Source: Flagellimonas nanhaiensis
GTDB taxonomy: Bacteria; Bacteroidota; Bacteroidia; Flavobacteriales; Flavobacteriaceae
Length of the DNA stretch: 64,000 bases
Direction of reading: 5' to 3'
Assembly (NCBI RefSeq): GCF_003382275.1
Contig: NZ_QTJX01000005.1
Coordinates: forward strand, 62,001-126,000
The translations under genes and the position numbers were made by a program. The notes below the pieces were generated by a model that was not told where the DNA came from, made no database searches, and worked only from the letters and a program-made list of their open reading frames with translations. Positions 45,707 through 54,853 of the stretch are shown here, in pieces; the first letter of the stretch is position 1, and each line of letters begins with the position of its first letter.

Positions 45707-47062
45707 ATGGCACGTTCTCCTAAAAATATAGCCATCATCGGTTCAGGATTGGTGGGTTCCCTTTTAGCGGTTTATTTACGTAGAATAGGACATTCGGTCA
45801 TGGTCTTTGACCGTAGACCTGATATCAGGACCATCGAGTTTTCTGGAAGATCCATTAACCTGGCTATGAGCAATAGGGGATGGAAGGCACTTGGTGAAGT
45901 AGGTCTTGAAGATCAGGTCAAGGAAATAGCCATTCCTTTGGATAAACGGGCTATGCACATCAATGATAAACCGGTCTACTTTCAAAAATATGGCAAGGAA
46001 GGCGAAGCCATTTGGTCTATTTCGAGAGGAGTTTTGAATAAAAAAATGATTGATCTTGCCGAACAGGCCGGTACTGTATTTCGATTTAACGAAAAGGTCT
46101 GGGACGTAGATCTGCCCAATGCCAAGATTTTTACCGGTGAATCCGAAAAAAGTGAATGGAAGGAATACAAGTTTGATTTAATTTTTGGGTGTGATGGAGC
46201 CTTTTCAAGGGTTAGGCATAAAATGCAACGGCGTAGTAGGTTCAATTATTCCCAAGAATTCATAGACGTAGGCTATAAAGAACTTACTATTCCTGCAAAT
46301 GAGGATGGAACCCATAAGTTGGACAAAAACTCATTTCATATTTGGCCCAGAGGAAATTTCATGCTCATTGCCATGCCAAATTTGGACGGAAGCTTCACTT
46401 GCACCTTGTTTTTACCTTTTGAAGGCCCTGTTTCTTTTCAAAATATTACCACAAAAAAGGAGGCCCAAGAATTCTTCAAACAATACTTTCCCAATGTAAG
46501 AAAGGAAATTGAAAATTTGACCAGGGACTTTTTCAAGAACCCAACAAGTGCCATGGTGACTATGAAATGCTATCCTTGGACATACTGGAACAAGGTTGCA
46601 CTGGTCGGGGATTCCGCACATGCCATAGTTCCATTTTACGGACAGGGAATGAATGCCGGCTTTGAAGATATCTATGTTTTAAATAAACTAATGGAGCAAT
46701 ATGGTGATGATTGGGACACCATATTTATGGAATACCAAAAGGAACGCAAGCCCAATGCAGATGCCATTGCGGAGCTGAGTTACCGAAATTTTGTGGAAAT
46801 GAGCAGTAAAACGGCAGACCCAATGTTTTTGCTCCAGAAAAGAATAGAAAAGCATTTTGCACAAAAACATCCAGATAAATGGGTGCCGGTCTACAGTCGT
46901 GTTACTTTTTCTGACCGGCCCTATGCCGAAGCCCTGGCCATTGGTGATATGCAGGAGACCATTATGAAGGAAGTTATGGTTATTCCAGAAATTGAGTCCA
47001 AATGGGATTCCTTGGAAGTGGAGCAGAAAATTTTGGGATTACTTGCTGATTATGAAGAATAG
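45707..47062 (+). CDS. kmo: kynurenine 3-monooxygenase
   Basis: FAD/NADPH enzyme that hydroxylates kynurenine to 3-hydroxykynurenine. 451 residues from ATG 45707; a TTG six codons upstream is possible but unlikely. FAD site: NIAIIGSGLVGSLLAVYLRR (about 8-27) and VALVGDSAHAIVPFYGQGMN (about 299-318). SINLAMSNRGWKALGEVGLE and RFNYSQEFIDVGYKEL are kmo family marks. The product is the substrate of KynU, encoded 5.5 kb upstream on the same strand. Confidence 0.95.
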   Translation: MARSPKNIAIIGSGLVGSLLAVYLRRIGHSVMVFDRRPDIRTIEFSGRSINLAMSNRGWKALGEVGLEDQVKEIAIPLDKRAMHINDKPVYFQKYGKEGEAIWSISRGVLNKKMIDLAEQAGTVFRFNEKVWDVDLPNAKIFTGESEKSEWKEYKFDLIFGCDGAFSRVRHKMQRRSRFNYSQEFIDVGYKELTIPANEDGTHKLDKNSFHIWPRGNFMLIAMPNLDGSFTCTLFLPFEGPVSFQNITTKKEAQEFFKQYFPNVRKEIENLTRDFFKNPTSAMVTMKCYPWTYWNKVALVGDSAHAIVPFYGQGMNAGFEDIYVLNKLMEQYGDDWDTIFMEYQKERKPNADAIAELSYRNFVEMSSKTADPMFLLQKRIEKHFAQKHPDKWVPVYSRVTFSDRPYAEALAIGDMQETIMKEVMVIPEIESKWDSLEVEQKILGLLADYEE

Positions 47063-47100
47063 TCTTCGGGAATGTTTAGATATCAGATTGTTTAAAAATA

Positions 47101-47126
47101 AAAAAGCCACCTAAAGGTGGCTTTTT
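47101..47126. terminator. bidirectional terminator between kmo and the coiled-coil gene
   Basis: AAAAAGCCACCT (47101-47112) pairs with AGGTGGCTTTTT (47115-47126) with a 2-base loop and T runs on both strands, between two convergent genes. Confidence 0.88.
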
Positions 47127-47147
47127 GTTGTATTGTAATTGATGTAT

Positions 47148-47927
47148 TTAGATTTTGGAGAAGAGCGCATGCATTTTCTCTTGCTCTTCTTCTGCCAATA
47201 ACGGATCTACCAAAATTCTTCCACTGTGTTCATCGGTGATTATTTTTTTTCTGGAAGCAATTTCAACCTGAACCTGTGGTGGAATGGTAAAGAATGAACC
47301 ACCAGATGCTCCACGCTCCACGGGAACTACGGCCAAACCATTTTTCACATTATGACGAATTCTTTTGTAGGCTTGTACCAAGCGTTCCTCTATTTTTTCC
47401 TCAAATTCCTCTGATTTTTTCAATAGAGCTTTTTCCTCTTTTTCCGTCTCGGCAAGGATAGCGTCAAGTTCACCTTTTTTGTGCTTCAGGTGTCCTTCCC
47501 TTTCAGATAGCTTTTCTTTGGTTTCGGAGATTACCTCTTTTTTCTGCTCTATCTGGGCTTTGAACTCCTTGATGTTCTTTTCAGCCAATTGGATTTCAAG
47601 CTCTTGGAATTCCACTTCTTTGCTCAAGGAATTGAACTCACGGCTGTTCCTTACATTTTTCTGCTGCTCGGAATACTTTTTTATGAGTGTTTTGGACTCT
47701 TCAATAAGATTTTTCTTGGCTGCAATCTCAAAATTGATGGTCTCCACATCAACCTTCAACTTATCAATCCGTGTTTTAAGTCCATGTACTTCATCTTCCA
47801 AATCCTGAACTTCCAAAGGAAGCTCTCCTCGTACATTGCGTATTTCATCTACCCTGGAATCAATAAGTTGAAGATCGTACAATGCTCTCAGCTTTTCCTC
47901 CACGGTGCTTTCTTTCTTTTTCGCCAT
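47148..47927 (-). CDS. coiled-coil protein of the C4-zinc-ribbon (CT398-like) family with a degenerate zinc site
   Basis: 259 residues. About residues 30-185 form a long coiled coil (heptads rich in Glu, Lys, Leu). The C-terminus has the family's ribbon region, GASGGSFFTIPPQVQVEIASRKKIITDEHSGRILVD, read in parts. In other bacteria this region carries CxxC pairs; here the cysteines are replaced (GASGG, DEHSG) while the IPPQ and GRIL landmarks remain. Function is unknown in the family. It is 3 bases downstream of the Nif3-like gene and they are co-transcribed, a pairing common in Bacteroidota. Confidence 0.88.
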   Translation of the reverse strand: MAKKKESTVEEKLRALYDLQLIDSRVDEIRNVRGELPLEVQDLEDEVHGLKTRIDKLKVDVETINFEIAAKKNLIEESKTLIKKYSEQQKNVRNSREFNSLSKEVEFQELEIQLAEKNIKEFKAQIEQKKEVISETKEKLSEREGHLKHKKGELDAILAETEKEEKALLKKSEEFEEKIEERLVQAYKRIRHNVKNGLAVVPVERGASGGSFFTIPPQVQVEIASRKKIITDEHSGRILVDPLLAEEEQEKMHALFSKI

Positions 47928-47930
47928 ATA

Positions 47931-49040
47931 TTAAAAATAGTTGATGGGATTCGTTATGCTCTCCGATAAAATGATTGCAAAATTAGGAATTTTTTTTGTA
48001 AGATAATCAACCAATAAATCTTTTGTAAACTGCTCAGTTTCAAAGTGCCCGATATCGGCTATCACAAGTTCGTTTTCTGCTTCATAAAACTGGTGATATT
48101 TTACATCGGCAGTAATGAAAATATCTGCCTTCGCTCTCTTGGCAGCCGAAATGGCAAAAGCCCCACTTCCTCCCAAAACGGCAACTGTATTTACTTTTTT
48201 TTCCAACAGTTTTGAATGTCTCACCACGGGTGCATTCATTTTGTCTTTTACAAGACTTAAAAAAGCTTCTTCTTCCATTCCTTGCTCAAGAATACCAACC
48301 ATTCCCATTCCAATATTTTGTTGGGTGTTGTCCAGAGAGCTTATTTCATAAGCCACCTCTTCATAGGGGTGCGACTCAAAAAGTGCTTTCAGGATGTTCT
48401 TTTCTCTTTCAAAGGAATAGATGACATTGATCTGTGTTTCCTTTTCCAAGTGTACTTTTCCAATTTCACCCAAAGTGGGGTTTGCATCTTCTCCTGCTTT
48501 AAAACTTCCTGTACCCTCTATTGAGAAACTACAATTACTATACTGCCCGATATCACCTGCTCCAGCTTCAAATAAGGCTGACCTTACCTTCTCCGCTTCG
48601 GAATTGGGTACGTAAGTGACCAATTTTTTGATGGTTTTCTGTTTGGGAATCAGAATCTTTGGGTTTTTAATGCCAAGGACTTCACAGATTTTGGCATTCA
48701 CCCCCATATTGCTATTATCCAGGGCCGTATGCATGCTATAAATGGCAATATCATTGGATATGGCCTTTAAAACAACCCGCTCCACGTAGCTGCTTCCGGT
48801 TATCTTCTTTAATCCTTTAAATAGTATTGGGTGAAAACTGACAATTAGATTGCATTTTTTTTCAATAGCCTCGTCGACAACATTTTCAAGAGTATCCAAG
48901 GTGACCAAAACGCCACGGACTTGCATATCTGGATTCCCGACCAATAGACCTACATTGTCAAATTCCTCTGCATGCTGTAATGGGGCCAATTCTTCCAGTT
49001 TTTTGGCAATATCCCGTACTGTCATTTCATTTTTCTTCAT
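47931..49040 (-). CDS. Nif3-like dinuclear metal centre protein
   Basis: 369 residues with the NIF3/YqfO plan: N-terminal half (LEELAPLQHAEEFDNVGLLVGNPD), metal-binding IVSFHPILFKG and YSMHTALDNSNMGVN, a PII-like insert in the middle (about 130-235), and the C-terminal half with VAVLGGSGAFAISAAKRAKADIFITADVKYHQFYEAE and IADIGHFETEQF carrying the remaining His/Asp/Glu ligands. The two metals are probably iron or zinc. Biochemical role is debated (GTP cyclohydrolase I type 2-like). It is divergent from lpxK with 33 bases between starts. Confidence 0.92.
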   Translation of the reverse strand: MKKNEMTVRDIAKKLEELAPLQHAEEFDNVGLLVGNPDMQVRGVLVTLDTLENVVDEAIEKKCNLIVSFHPILFKGLKKITGSSYVERVVLKAISNDIAIYSMHTALDNSNMGVNAKICEVLGIKNPKILIPKQKTIKKLVTYVPNSEAEKVRSALFEAGAGDIGQYSNCSFSIEGTGSFKAGEDANPTLGEIGKVHLEKETQINVIYSFEREKNILKALFESHPYEEVAYEISSLDNTQQNIGMGMVGILEQGMEEEAFLSLVKDKMNAPVVRHSKLLEKKVNTVAVLGGSGAFAISAAKRAKADIFITADVKYHQFYEAENELVIADIGHFETEQFTKDLLVDYLTKKIPNFAIILSESITNPINYF

Positions 49041-49073
49041 GAGGCTAAAGATAAAATATTATATTTTCGCCTT

Positions 49074-50072
49074 ATGCTACAACTGCTTCGTAAAATAGCA
49101 TTTCCTTTTTCTTTGATCTACGCCCTGATTGTTTTGATAAGGAACTTTTTGTTCAATATTGGGGTTTTTAAATCAAAATCTTTTCAAACACCGGTCCTTT
49201 GCGTGGGTAACCTTAGTGTTGGGGGTACGGGCAAAACCCCTATGATTGAGTATCTGATTCGCGTTTTGGAAGATTATCACGTAGCTGTGCTGAGTAGGGG
49301 TTACAAACGAAAGTCCAAAGGGTTTTTAATGGCGGATCCTAATTCAAAAGTGGAAGATTTGGGAGATGAACCCTTTCAGATGTATAAAAAGTTTCCACAG
49401 ATTACCCTTGTGGTCGATTCAAATAGAAGACGGGGTATTTCACAGCTAGAATCCACTGTAAAACCTGATATCATTTTGTTGGATGATGCTTTTCAACATA
49501 GAAAAGTAAAACCTAAATTTTCCATATTGTTGACTGCCCATGATAACCTTTATGTAGAGGATTGGTATTTGCCCACCGGTAATCTTAGGGACGGTAAATT
49601 GGAAGCAAAAAGAGCTGATTTGATTGTTGTGACCAAATGTCCGGAGGGGTTTTCGGAGAAGGATAGAGGTAAAATTCTGAAAAAATTAAATCCGAAACAA
49701 AACCAAAATGTACTTTTTTCAAAGTTGGTTTATTCGGATACCATCAAGGAAAATGGTAATAAGGCAATGCCGCTGCTGGACCTTCAAAATAAAAAAGTAG
49801 CTCTGGTTACGGGCATTGCTTCTCCGGGTCCATTGTTGAAGTATTTAAAATCTAAAAAAATTGATTTTGAGCATTTTGAATATCCCGACCATCATAATTT
49901 CACTGAAGGTGAAATCCGGAGTTTTGAAAACTCTGAAATAGTACTGACCACGGAAAAGGATTATGTGCGCCTGGAAGGAAGAATGAAAAATTTGTATTAC
50001 TTGGAAGTGGCCCACGGATTTGATTCAAAAGACCATGAGATTTTGGTGCAGGCCGTTAAAGGTTTAATTTAG
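49074..50072 (+). CDS. lpxK: tetraacyldisaccharide 4'-kinase
   Basis: Phosphorylates the 4' position of the lipid A precursor at the inner membrane. 332 residues: N-terminal membrane-associated helix (about 10-30), P-loop VGNLSVGGTGKTP (44-56), SRGYKRKSKGF, DLGDEPFQMYKKFP with the Mg2+/ATP-related Asp, ILLDDAFQHRKVK and the C-terminal VLTTEKDYVRL. Confirms a lipid A-containing Gram-negative envelope. The stop overlaps the convergent histidine kinase stop by 4 bases. Confidence 0.95.
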   Translation: MLQLLRKIAFPFSLIYALIVLIRNFLFNIGVFKSKSFQTPVLCVGNLSVGGTGKTPMIEYLIRVLEDYHVAVLSRGYKRKSKGFLMADPNSKVEDLGDEPFQMYKKFPQITLVVDSNRRRGISQLESTVKPDIILLDDAFQHRKVKPKFSILLTAHDNLYVEDWYLPTGNLRDGKLEAKRADLIVVTKCPEGFSEKDRGKILKKLNPKQNQNVLFSKLVYSDTIKENGNKAMPLLDLQNKKVALVTGIASPGPLLKYLKSKKIDFEHFEYPDHHNFTEGEIRSFENSEIVLTTEKDYVRLEGRMKNLYYLEVAHGFDSKDHEILVQAVKGLI

Positions 50073-52267
50073 ACCAGTCCTTCGGTCTTTTTCTTAAAGA
50101 TGTTTTCCCCAATTTTTTGATAGAAAACCTCCGGTTTAAATGGTTTGGTGACTACATCGTTACAGCCTGCCTGGTAAAAACTGTCTAAACTATCATCCAA
50201 AGAAATGGCCGTAAGGGCAATGATTGGAATTTCCTGATCGAACTTACGGATTTGACGTGTTGCTTCCTCTCCGCTGATTCCTGGCATGTGTATGTCCATT
50301 AAAATGGCATCGTACGTATTTGCTTTGGCTAGATCGATGGCCTCATTTCCGTTGTTGGCGATATCACATGTCATCTCTTTTTTGGTAAGCATTTTTTTGG
50401 TGATTACCTGATTGATCTTATTGTCCTCCACAATTAAAATATGCAATCCTTCAAACTGGAATTCTTCAGAATCCAATTCAAAAGGTACGTCTTCAGAAGC
50501 GACTTTGGCATCACATTTAAGGTCCATTTCAAAGAAGAAGGAACTTCCATGACCAATTTCACTTTCCAGGTTGATGGTACTTCCAAAAATTCCCAAAAGA
50601 CTTTTTACGATGGTAAGCCCAAGTCCCGTACCTCCATATTCTCGGTTAATCTGAATGGAGCCCTGCTCAAAACTATCGAAGATGGTTTTTTGCTGCTCTT
50701 CAGAAATTCCTATACCGTTATCCTTGACCTCAAAATAAAGTTTAACGTTTTCTTCTTCTTTGTTTAGGAGTTTGGCAATGACCTCAACCTTTCCATCTTT
50801 AGTGAATTTCAAGGCATTTCCAACAAGATTCATGAATATTTGCGACAACTTGATAGGGTCTCCCAAAAGCTGTTGCGGAATGTTCTCGTCATAACTCAGG
50901 ACAAGTTCCGTATTATTATCACCGGCATTTTGCTGCAGAGAGTCCACAACTTCGGTAAGAATCTTTTTCAGTTTGAACTCAATACTCAATGGCTCTAGCT
51001 TATCGGCATCTATCTTGTTGATTTGAAGAATGTCGTTGATGAAGTTCAATAAATATTCTCCAGAGAATTTTAATGATTTTAAATGCTCTTTTTGATGCTC
51101 CGCCGGGTTTTCTTCCAACAGTAGGTGTGTGAGTCCTGTAACCGCATAAAGTGGCGTTCTGAGCTCATGGGTAACCGTAGACAAGAAATTGGTCTTGGCC
51201 TCCATGGCTGAGATTGCCGAGTCTCTTGCCAACTCCAATTCTTTGTTTTTGGTGTACAGAAGATCGTTGGTCTTAAGCTTAATCTGGTTATTTCTAAAAA
51301 GTGATACGGCAAGCAATGAGATTATCGTCAAAAAAGCAGAAGTAAGAATCGCAGTAATTTCCGAGCGGTTTTTGGATTCGCTAAGCTCTTCATTTTTGGC
51401 CGTGAGCTTGTTAATCTCATTCATTTGGTGCTCAAACCTGATTTTGTCCCCGGTTTTTGCTTCCAATTTCACCTTTTCTATGTTGAATATGGAGTCTTTT
51501 ATCTTTTCCAGCTCCTTTTTGTATTGTAGCGATTGGTCAAAACGGCCAGTTTTCTCATAAATGACAGAAAGTTGTTCGTTTGCAATTTTGATTTCCTTGA
51601 AGAATCCATTTTTTTCTGCCAGCTCCAGGGCCGCATTGGCATGGATGACAGCTTCTTCCAGATCATTTAATTCCAGACTTATATTGGCCAGTTGGATGTT
51701 GGCCTTGGTTGCCAAATAGGCACGTTCCTGATCATCCGCATTCACCATAAGTGCATGGAGGTTCTTGATGGCATCGTCATATTTTTCAATATTGGTGAAG
51801 ATATATGCCTCAAGTAGAAGAATGTTATTGCTAAGGTTTCTGTTGTTGCTCAACATCCTTGATTCTTCCAATGATTTAAGGGATTGGAAATTGTTGCCCT
51901 CGTCCAAACGCAGAAAAGCATCAAGGTAATGATGGAATGCCTGTCCGAATGAGTAGGAGATGTCTTTTAGCAGAATACTGGCTCTATCCCAATAGAATAT
52001 GGCAGTTTCACGGTCTCCTTCTTCCAAAAACAACCTTGCATATTGATGATAGGTATCCAATAAGAGCTTTGCATCTTCATTGTTCTCCGCAATTTTGGCA
52101 GCTTCATCAAGGGTTTCCAGTGCCTTATCTATCTTGTTCTGATGTCTGTACTGTATGAAGGTGTCAAATATGGACTGGACTTTTGCCGTGGAGCTAATAT
52201 CGTTTTGACCATAGAAAATCTGGGTGCACAATACGGTGCACAGCAGAAACAGCGCTTTAGCGCCCAT
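50069..52267 (-). CDS. hybrid sensor histidine kinase/response regulator with periplasmic TPR domain
   Basis: 732 residues from the ATG at 52267. Signal peptide (about 1-20), then TPR-like helical repeats in the periplasm (about 30-280), one transmembrane helix (TAILTSAFLTIISLLAVSLF, about 305-325), a coiled coil, HisKA with His367 in THELRTP, HATPase (NLVGNALKFT; DNGIGIS; GTGLGLT) and a C-terminal receiver with phospho-acceptor Asp658 in LMDIHMPG and the KPF lysine. No DNA-binding output follows, so it relays to another protein. A longer TTG start would lie in a promoter box and overlap the gap stop. Confidence 0.93.
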   Translation of the reverse strand: MGAKALFLLCTVLCTQIFYGQNDISSTAKVQSIFDTFIQYRHQNKIDKALETLDEAAKIAENNEDAKLLLDTYHQYARLFLEEGDRETAIFYWDRASILLKDISYSFGQAFHHYLDAFLRLDEGNNFQSLKSLEESRMLSNNRNLSNNILLLEAYIFTNIEKYDDAIKNLHALMVNADDQERAYLATKANIQLANISLELNDLEEAVIHANAALELAEKNGFFKEIKIANEQLSVIYEKTGRFDQSLQYKKELEKIKDSIFNIEKVKLEAKTGDKIRFEHQMNEINKLTAKNEELSESKNRSEITAILTSAFLTIISLLAVSLFRNNQIKLKTNDLLYTKNKELELARDSAISAMEAKTNFLSTVTHELRTPLYAVTGLTHLLLEENPAEHQKEHLKSLKFSGEYLLNFINDILQINKIDADKLEPLSIEFKLKKILTEVVDSLQQNAGDNNTELVLSYDENIPQQLLGDPIKLSQIFMNLVGNALKFTKDGKVEVIAKLLNKEEENVKLYFEVKDNGIGISEEQQKTIFDSFEQGSIQINREYGGTGLGLTIVKSLLGIFGSTINLESEIGHGSSFFFEMDLKCDAKVASEDVPFELDSEEFQFEGLHILIVEDNKINQVITKKMLTKKEMTCDIANNGNEAIDLAKANTYDAILMDIHMPGISGEEATRQIRKFDQEIPIIALTAISLDDSLDSFYQAGCNDVVTKPFKPEVFYQKIGENIFKKKTEGLV

Positions 52268-52290
52268 CCATTTGTGTGGTAAAACTGAGG

Positions 52291-53301
52291 TCAAACGTAT
52301 TTTTTCTTTATAAGCAAAGCTATCAAATCAATAATTCTGGAGCAATATCCAGTTTCGTTGTCGTACCAGCCGATAATTTTTACCATCTTTCCAATTACGG
52401 AGGTCATCAAAGAATCAAACGTACAAGAATGACAACTATTGTTTATATCGATGGAAACAATAGGGTCTTCCGTATAATGAAGTATGTTTTTTAGTCCATT
52501 TTCGGCATTATCCTTAAAGGTAGCATTAATTTCCTGAATAGAAGTTGGTCTTTTAACATTGAAAGTAATGTCGGTCAGGGACCCATTTGGAACCGGTACA
52601 CGGATTCCACATCCTCCGATTACGTTGGATAATTCCGGAAAAATTTTGGTCAATGCCTTGGCTGCACCTGTGGTGGTTGGAATAATGGACTGTCCAGCAG
52701 CACGTGCCCTTCTAAGGTCTCTGTGAGGGGCATCATGTAGACTCTGGTCCGAAGTGTAGGAATGTATTGTGGTAATATAAGCTTGTTCTATACCGCACAG
52801 TTCTTGGATCACCTTGATCATTGGGGCGGCATTATTGGTGGTACAAGAGGCATTGGAGATAATATGGTCACTATCTTCTATCTGATCTTCATTAACCCCA
52901 AGTACAACCATTTTTATACTTTCATCTACTGACGGTACCGAAAGAATCACTTTTTTGGCCCCATTTTTTAAATGATGTTCTAAATCTTCGCTTTTTTTGA
53001 ACTTTCCCGTGGCTTCCACAACAATGTCCACTTTGTGGACCTTCCAATCAATATCCTTTGGATAGTTTTGATTGAGCACAGTGATTTTGTGTCCATTTAG
53101 GACAAGTTCGTTATCTGTGTGACTGATATCAGCATCAAAGGGACCGTGGATACTATCATATTTTAGTAGATGTGAGAGCGTTTTGGCATCGGCAAGGTCA
53201 TTTATTGCACCAATGGAAATAAATGGATGTTTTTCGGCCAATCTACAAAGGGTCCTGCCAATTCGGCCAAAGCCGTTAATGCCAATGGTTATCTTTTTCA
53301 T
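52291..53301 (-). CDS. gap: glyceraldehyde-3-phosphate dehydrogenase, type I
   Basis: NAD(P)-dependent glycolytic dehydrogenase. 336 residues: GINGFGRIGRTLCRLA (8-23), VEATGKFKKSEDL, catalytic Cys153 in SNASCTTNNAAP, THSYTSDQSLHDAPHRDLRRARAA and the C-terminal VKIIGWYDNETGYCSRIIDL. Phosphate-binding Ser/Thr/Arg residues are in family context. HRDLRRARAAG rather than KDLRRARAA and AINDLADAKTLSHLLKYDS are typical of one of the two Gap paralogues in Bacteroidota. It lies 21 bases downstream of lipA on the same strand. Confidence 0.95.
   Translation of the reverse strand: MKKITIGINGFGRIGRTLCRLAEKHPFISIGAINDLADAKTLSHLLKYDSIHGPFDADISHTDNELVLNGHKITVLNQNYPKDIDWKVHKVDIVVEATGKFKKSEDLEHHLKNGAKKVILSVPSVDESIKMVVLGVNEDQIEDSDHIISNASCTTNNAAPMIKVIQELCGIEQAYITTIHSYTSDQSLHDAPHRDLRRARAAGQSIIPTTTGAAKALTKIFPELSNVIGGCGIRVPVPNGSLTDITFNVKRPTSIQEINATFKDNAENGLKNILHYTEDPIVSIDINNSCHSCTFDSLMTSVIGKMVKIIGWYDNETGYCSRIIDLIALLIKKKYV
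52292..52299 (-). promoter_or_regulatory. -7 box for the hybrid histidine kinase gene
   Basis: TACGTTTG (TAnnTTTG) overlaps the stop codon region of gap and lies 24 bases upstream of the kinase ATG at 52267, supporting that start over a TTG inside the box. Confidence 0.45.
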
Positions 53302-53322
53302 GTAAAGGATATAAAAAGTGGG

Positions 53323-54198
53323 CTACTGTATGTGCTTGTGTGCTTTGTAAGAGGAACGTACCAGAGCTCCGCTTTCAACATGTCTAAAGCCCATTTCTAA
53401 ACCTATTTCCTCGTATTTTTTGAATTGTTCGGGCAGAATAAACTCTTTTACAGGAAGGTGTTTTTTTGAGGGTTGTAGATATTGGCCAATAGTAACTACG
53501 TCTACATTGACCTGTCTAAGATCTTCCATGGTGGCAATAACCTCGTCTTCTTTTTCCCCTAGTCCCAACATAATTCCAGATTTGGTACGGTTGGCACCAT
53601 TCTTCTTTAAATAGTCCAATGCTCCAAGGCTTCTGTCATATTTTGCCTGGATACGTACCTCCCGGGTAAGCCTTCTTACGGTTTCCATGTTATGGGAAAT
53701 AACCTCTGGGGCAACTTGCAAAATCCTGTCCAAATGGGTTTCAATTCCTTGAAAATCGGGGATGAGCGTTTCCAGAGTGGTTTCTGGATTCATTCTTCTT
53801 ATGGCTTTTACGGTCTCGGCCCAAATAATGGACCCCATGTCTTTTAGGTCGTCTCTGTCCACCGAAGTAATGACCGCGTGCTTAATGTTCATTATTTTGA
53901 TGGATCGGGCTACTTTTTCTGGTTCGGCCCAATCCACACTTTCGGGTCTGCCGGTCTGTACACCACAAAATCCGCAAGATCGAGTACAAATATTACCAAG
54001 AATCATAAATGTTGCGGTGCCTTCTCCCCAGCATTCCCCCATATTCGGACAACTTCCAGAGGTACATATAGTGTGAAGGTCATACTTGTCCACAAGACCT
54101 CTCAACTGCGTGTATTTTTTGCCTGTGGGGAGTTTTACCCTAAGCCATTTTGGTTTTCCTTTGGGTGGTAAAACGTTTTCTGCTATACCTGTACTCAT
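53323..54198 (-). CDS. lipA: lipoyl synthase
   Basis: Radical-SAM enzyme inserting two sulphurs into octanoyl groups of the dehydrogenase E2 and H proteins. 291 residues with both clusters: the auxiliary cluster C-x4-C-x5-C in [12 protein letters not shown] (about 45-56) and the radical-SAM C-x3-C-x2-C in CTRSCGFC (about 71-78). The conserved C-terminal RSSY is present ([11 protein letters not shown]). It shares the strand with gap, downstream of the ECF sigma gene, and has its own -7 box. Confidence 0.97.
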   Translation of the reverse strand: MSTGIAENVLPPKGKPKWLRVKLPTGKKYTQLRGLVDKYDLHTICTSGSCPNMGECWGEGTATFMILGNICTRSCGFCGVQTGRPESVDWAEPEKVARSIKIMNIKHAVITSVDRDDLKDMGSIIWAETVKAIRRMNPETTLETLIPDFQGIETHLDRILQVAPEVISHNMETVRRLTREVRIQAKYDRSLGALDYLKKNGANRTKSGIMLGLGEKEDEVIATMEDLRQVNVDVVTIGQYLQPSKKHLPVKEFILPEQFKKYEEIGLEMGFRHVESGALVRSSYKAHKHIQ

Positions 54199-54215
54199 AA
54201 GAAATTTTTAAGGTA

Positions 54216-54223
54216 CAAAGATA
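54216..54223 (-). promoter_or_regulatory. -7 box for lipA
   Basis: TATCTTTG (TAnnTTTG) 17 bases upstream of the lipA ATG. Confidence 0.45.
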
Positions 54224-54258
54224 CTAAACTGCTAAGGAAACTTGATTGAAGGGCCAGT

Positions 54259-54822
54259 TCACTTTTTTTTGATGATCTCCGCAAGTAGTTTCTTGGCCCG
54301 GAGGAGCTTTACCTTGATATTATTGACAGGTTCGTTGAGCTCTTTTGCGATATCGGCATAGCTCATTTCGTTAAAATACCTTAGGTTGATGACCTTTTGA
54401 TAGTGGGGCTTCAATTTTTTGATGTCTCGCAAGAGATTTGCAAGATTTTGCTCCGTAATCAAGCGGTCTTCTACTGATGGGGTTTCATCCAAGACCCGTT
54501 TTACCTCCTCGCCATGAGAGTCCATTTCGTCCAAAAGGCTTCTTTTCCTCTTTCGGATCAGGTCAACATGCAAGTTTTTGGAAATTGTGATGAGCCATGT
54601 CTTGAACTCGTAGGCTTCATCATAGGTATTGATTTTATCAAAAGCTTTGGAAAAGGTGCGGATGGTAATGTCCTCGGCATCATTTTCATTTTTGGTGCGA
54701 AGGAGTTGAAAACTGTAGACATCGTTCCAAAAAGTGTCCAGAAGGCTGCTAAAAGCCATTTGGTTGCCCGCTTTGGCCTTTTGTATATTTTCCTTAATGG
54801 ACTGTTCGGTCTTTTCCAACAT
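54259..54822 (-). CDS. RNA polymerase ECF sigma factor
   Basis: 187 residues. Region 2: FSSLLDTFWNDVYSFQLLRTKNENDAEDITIRTFSKAFDKI (read in parts; about 24-64) with EFKTWLITISKNLHVDLIRK. Region 4: VEDRLITEQNLANLLRDIKKLKPHYQKVINLRYFNEMSYADIAKELNEPVNNIKVKLLRAKKLL (read in parts; about 116-183). No anti-sigma gene is adjacent; the neighbour upstream is the small four-cysteine membrane protein. The regulon is unknown. Confidence 0.92.
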   Translation of the reverse strand: MLEKTEQSIKENIQKAKAGNQMAFSSLLDTFWNDVYSFQLLRTKNENDAEDITIRTFSKAFDKINTYDEAYEFKTWLITISKNLHVDLIRKRKRSLLDEMDSHGEEVKRVLDETPSVEDRLITEQNLANLLRDIKKLKPHYQKVINLRYFNEMSYADIAKELNEPVNNIKVKLLRAKKLLAEIIKKK

Positions 54823-54853
54823 GTGTTTTGAGGTAGAAAAACCTTAGGGTAAA

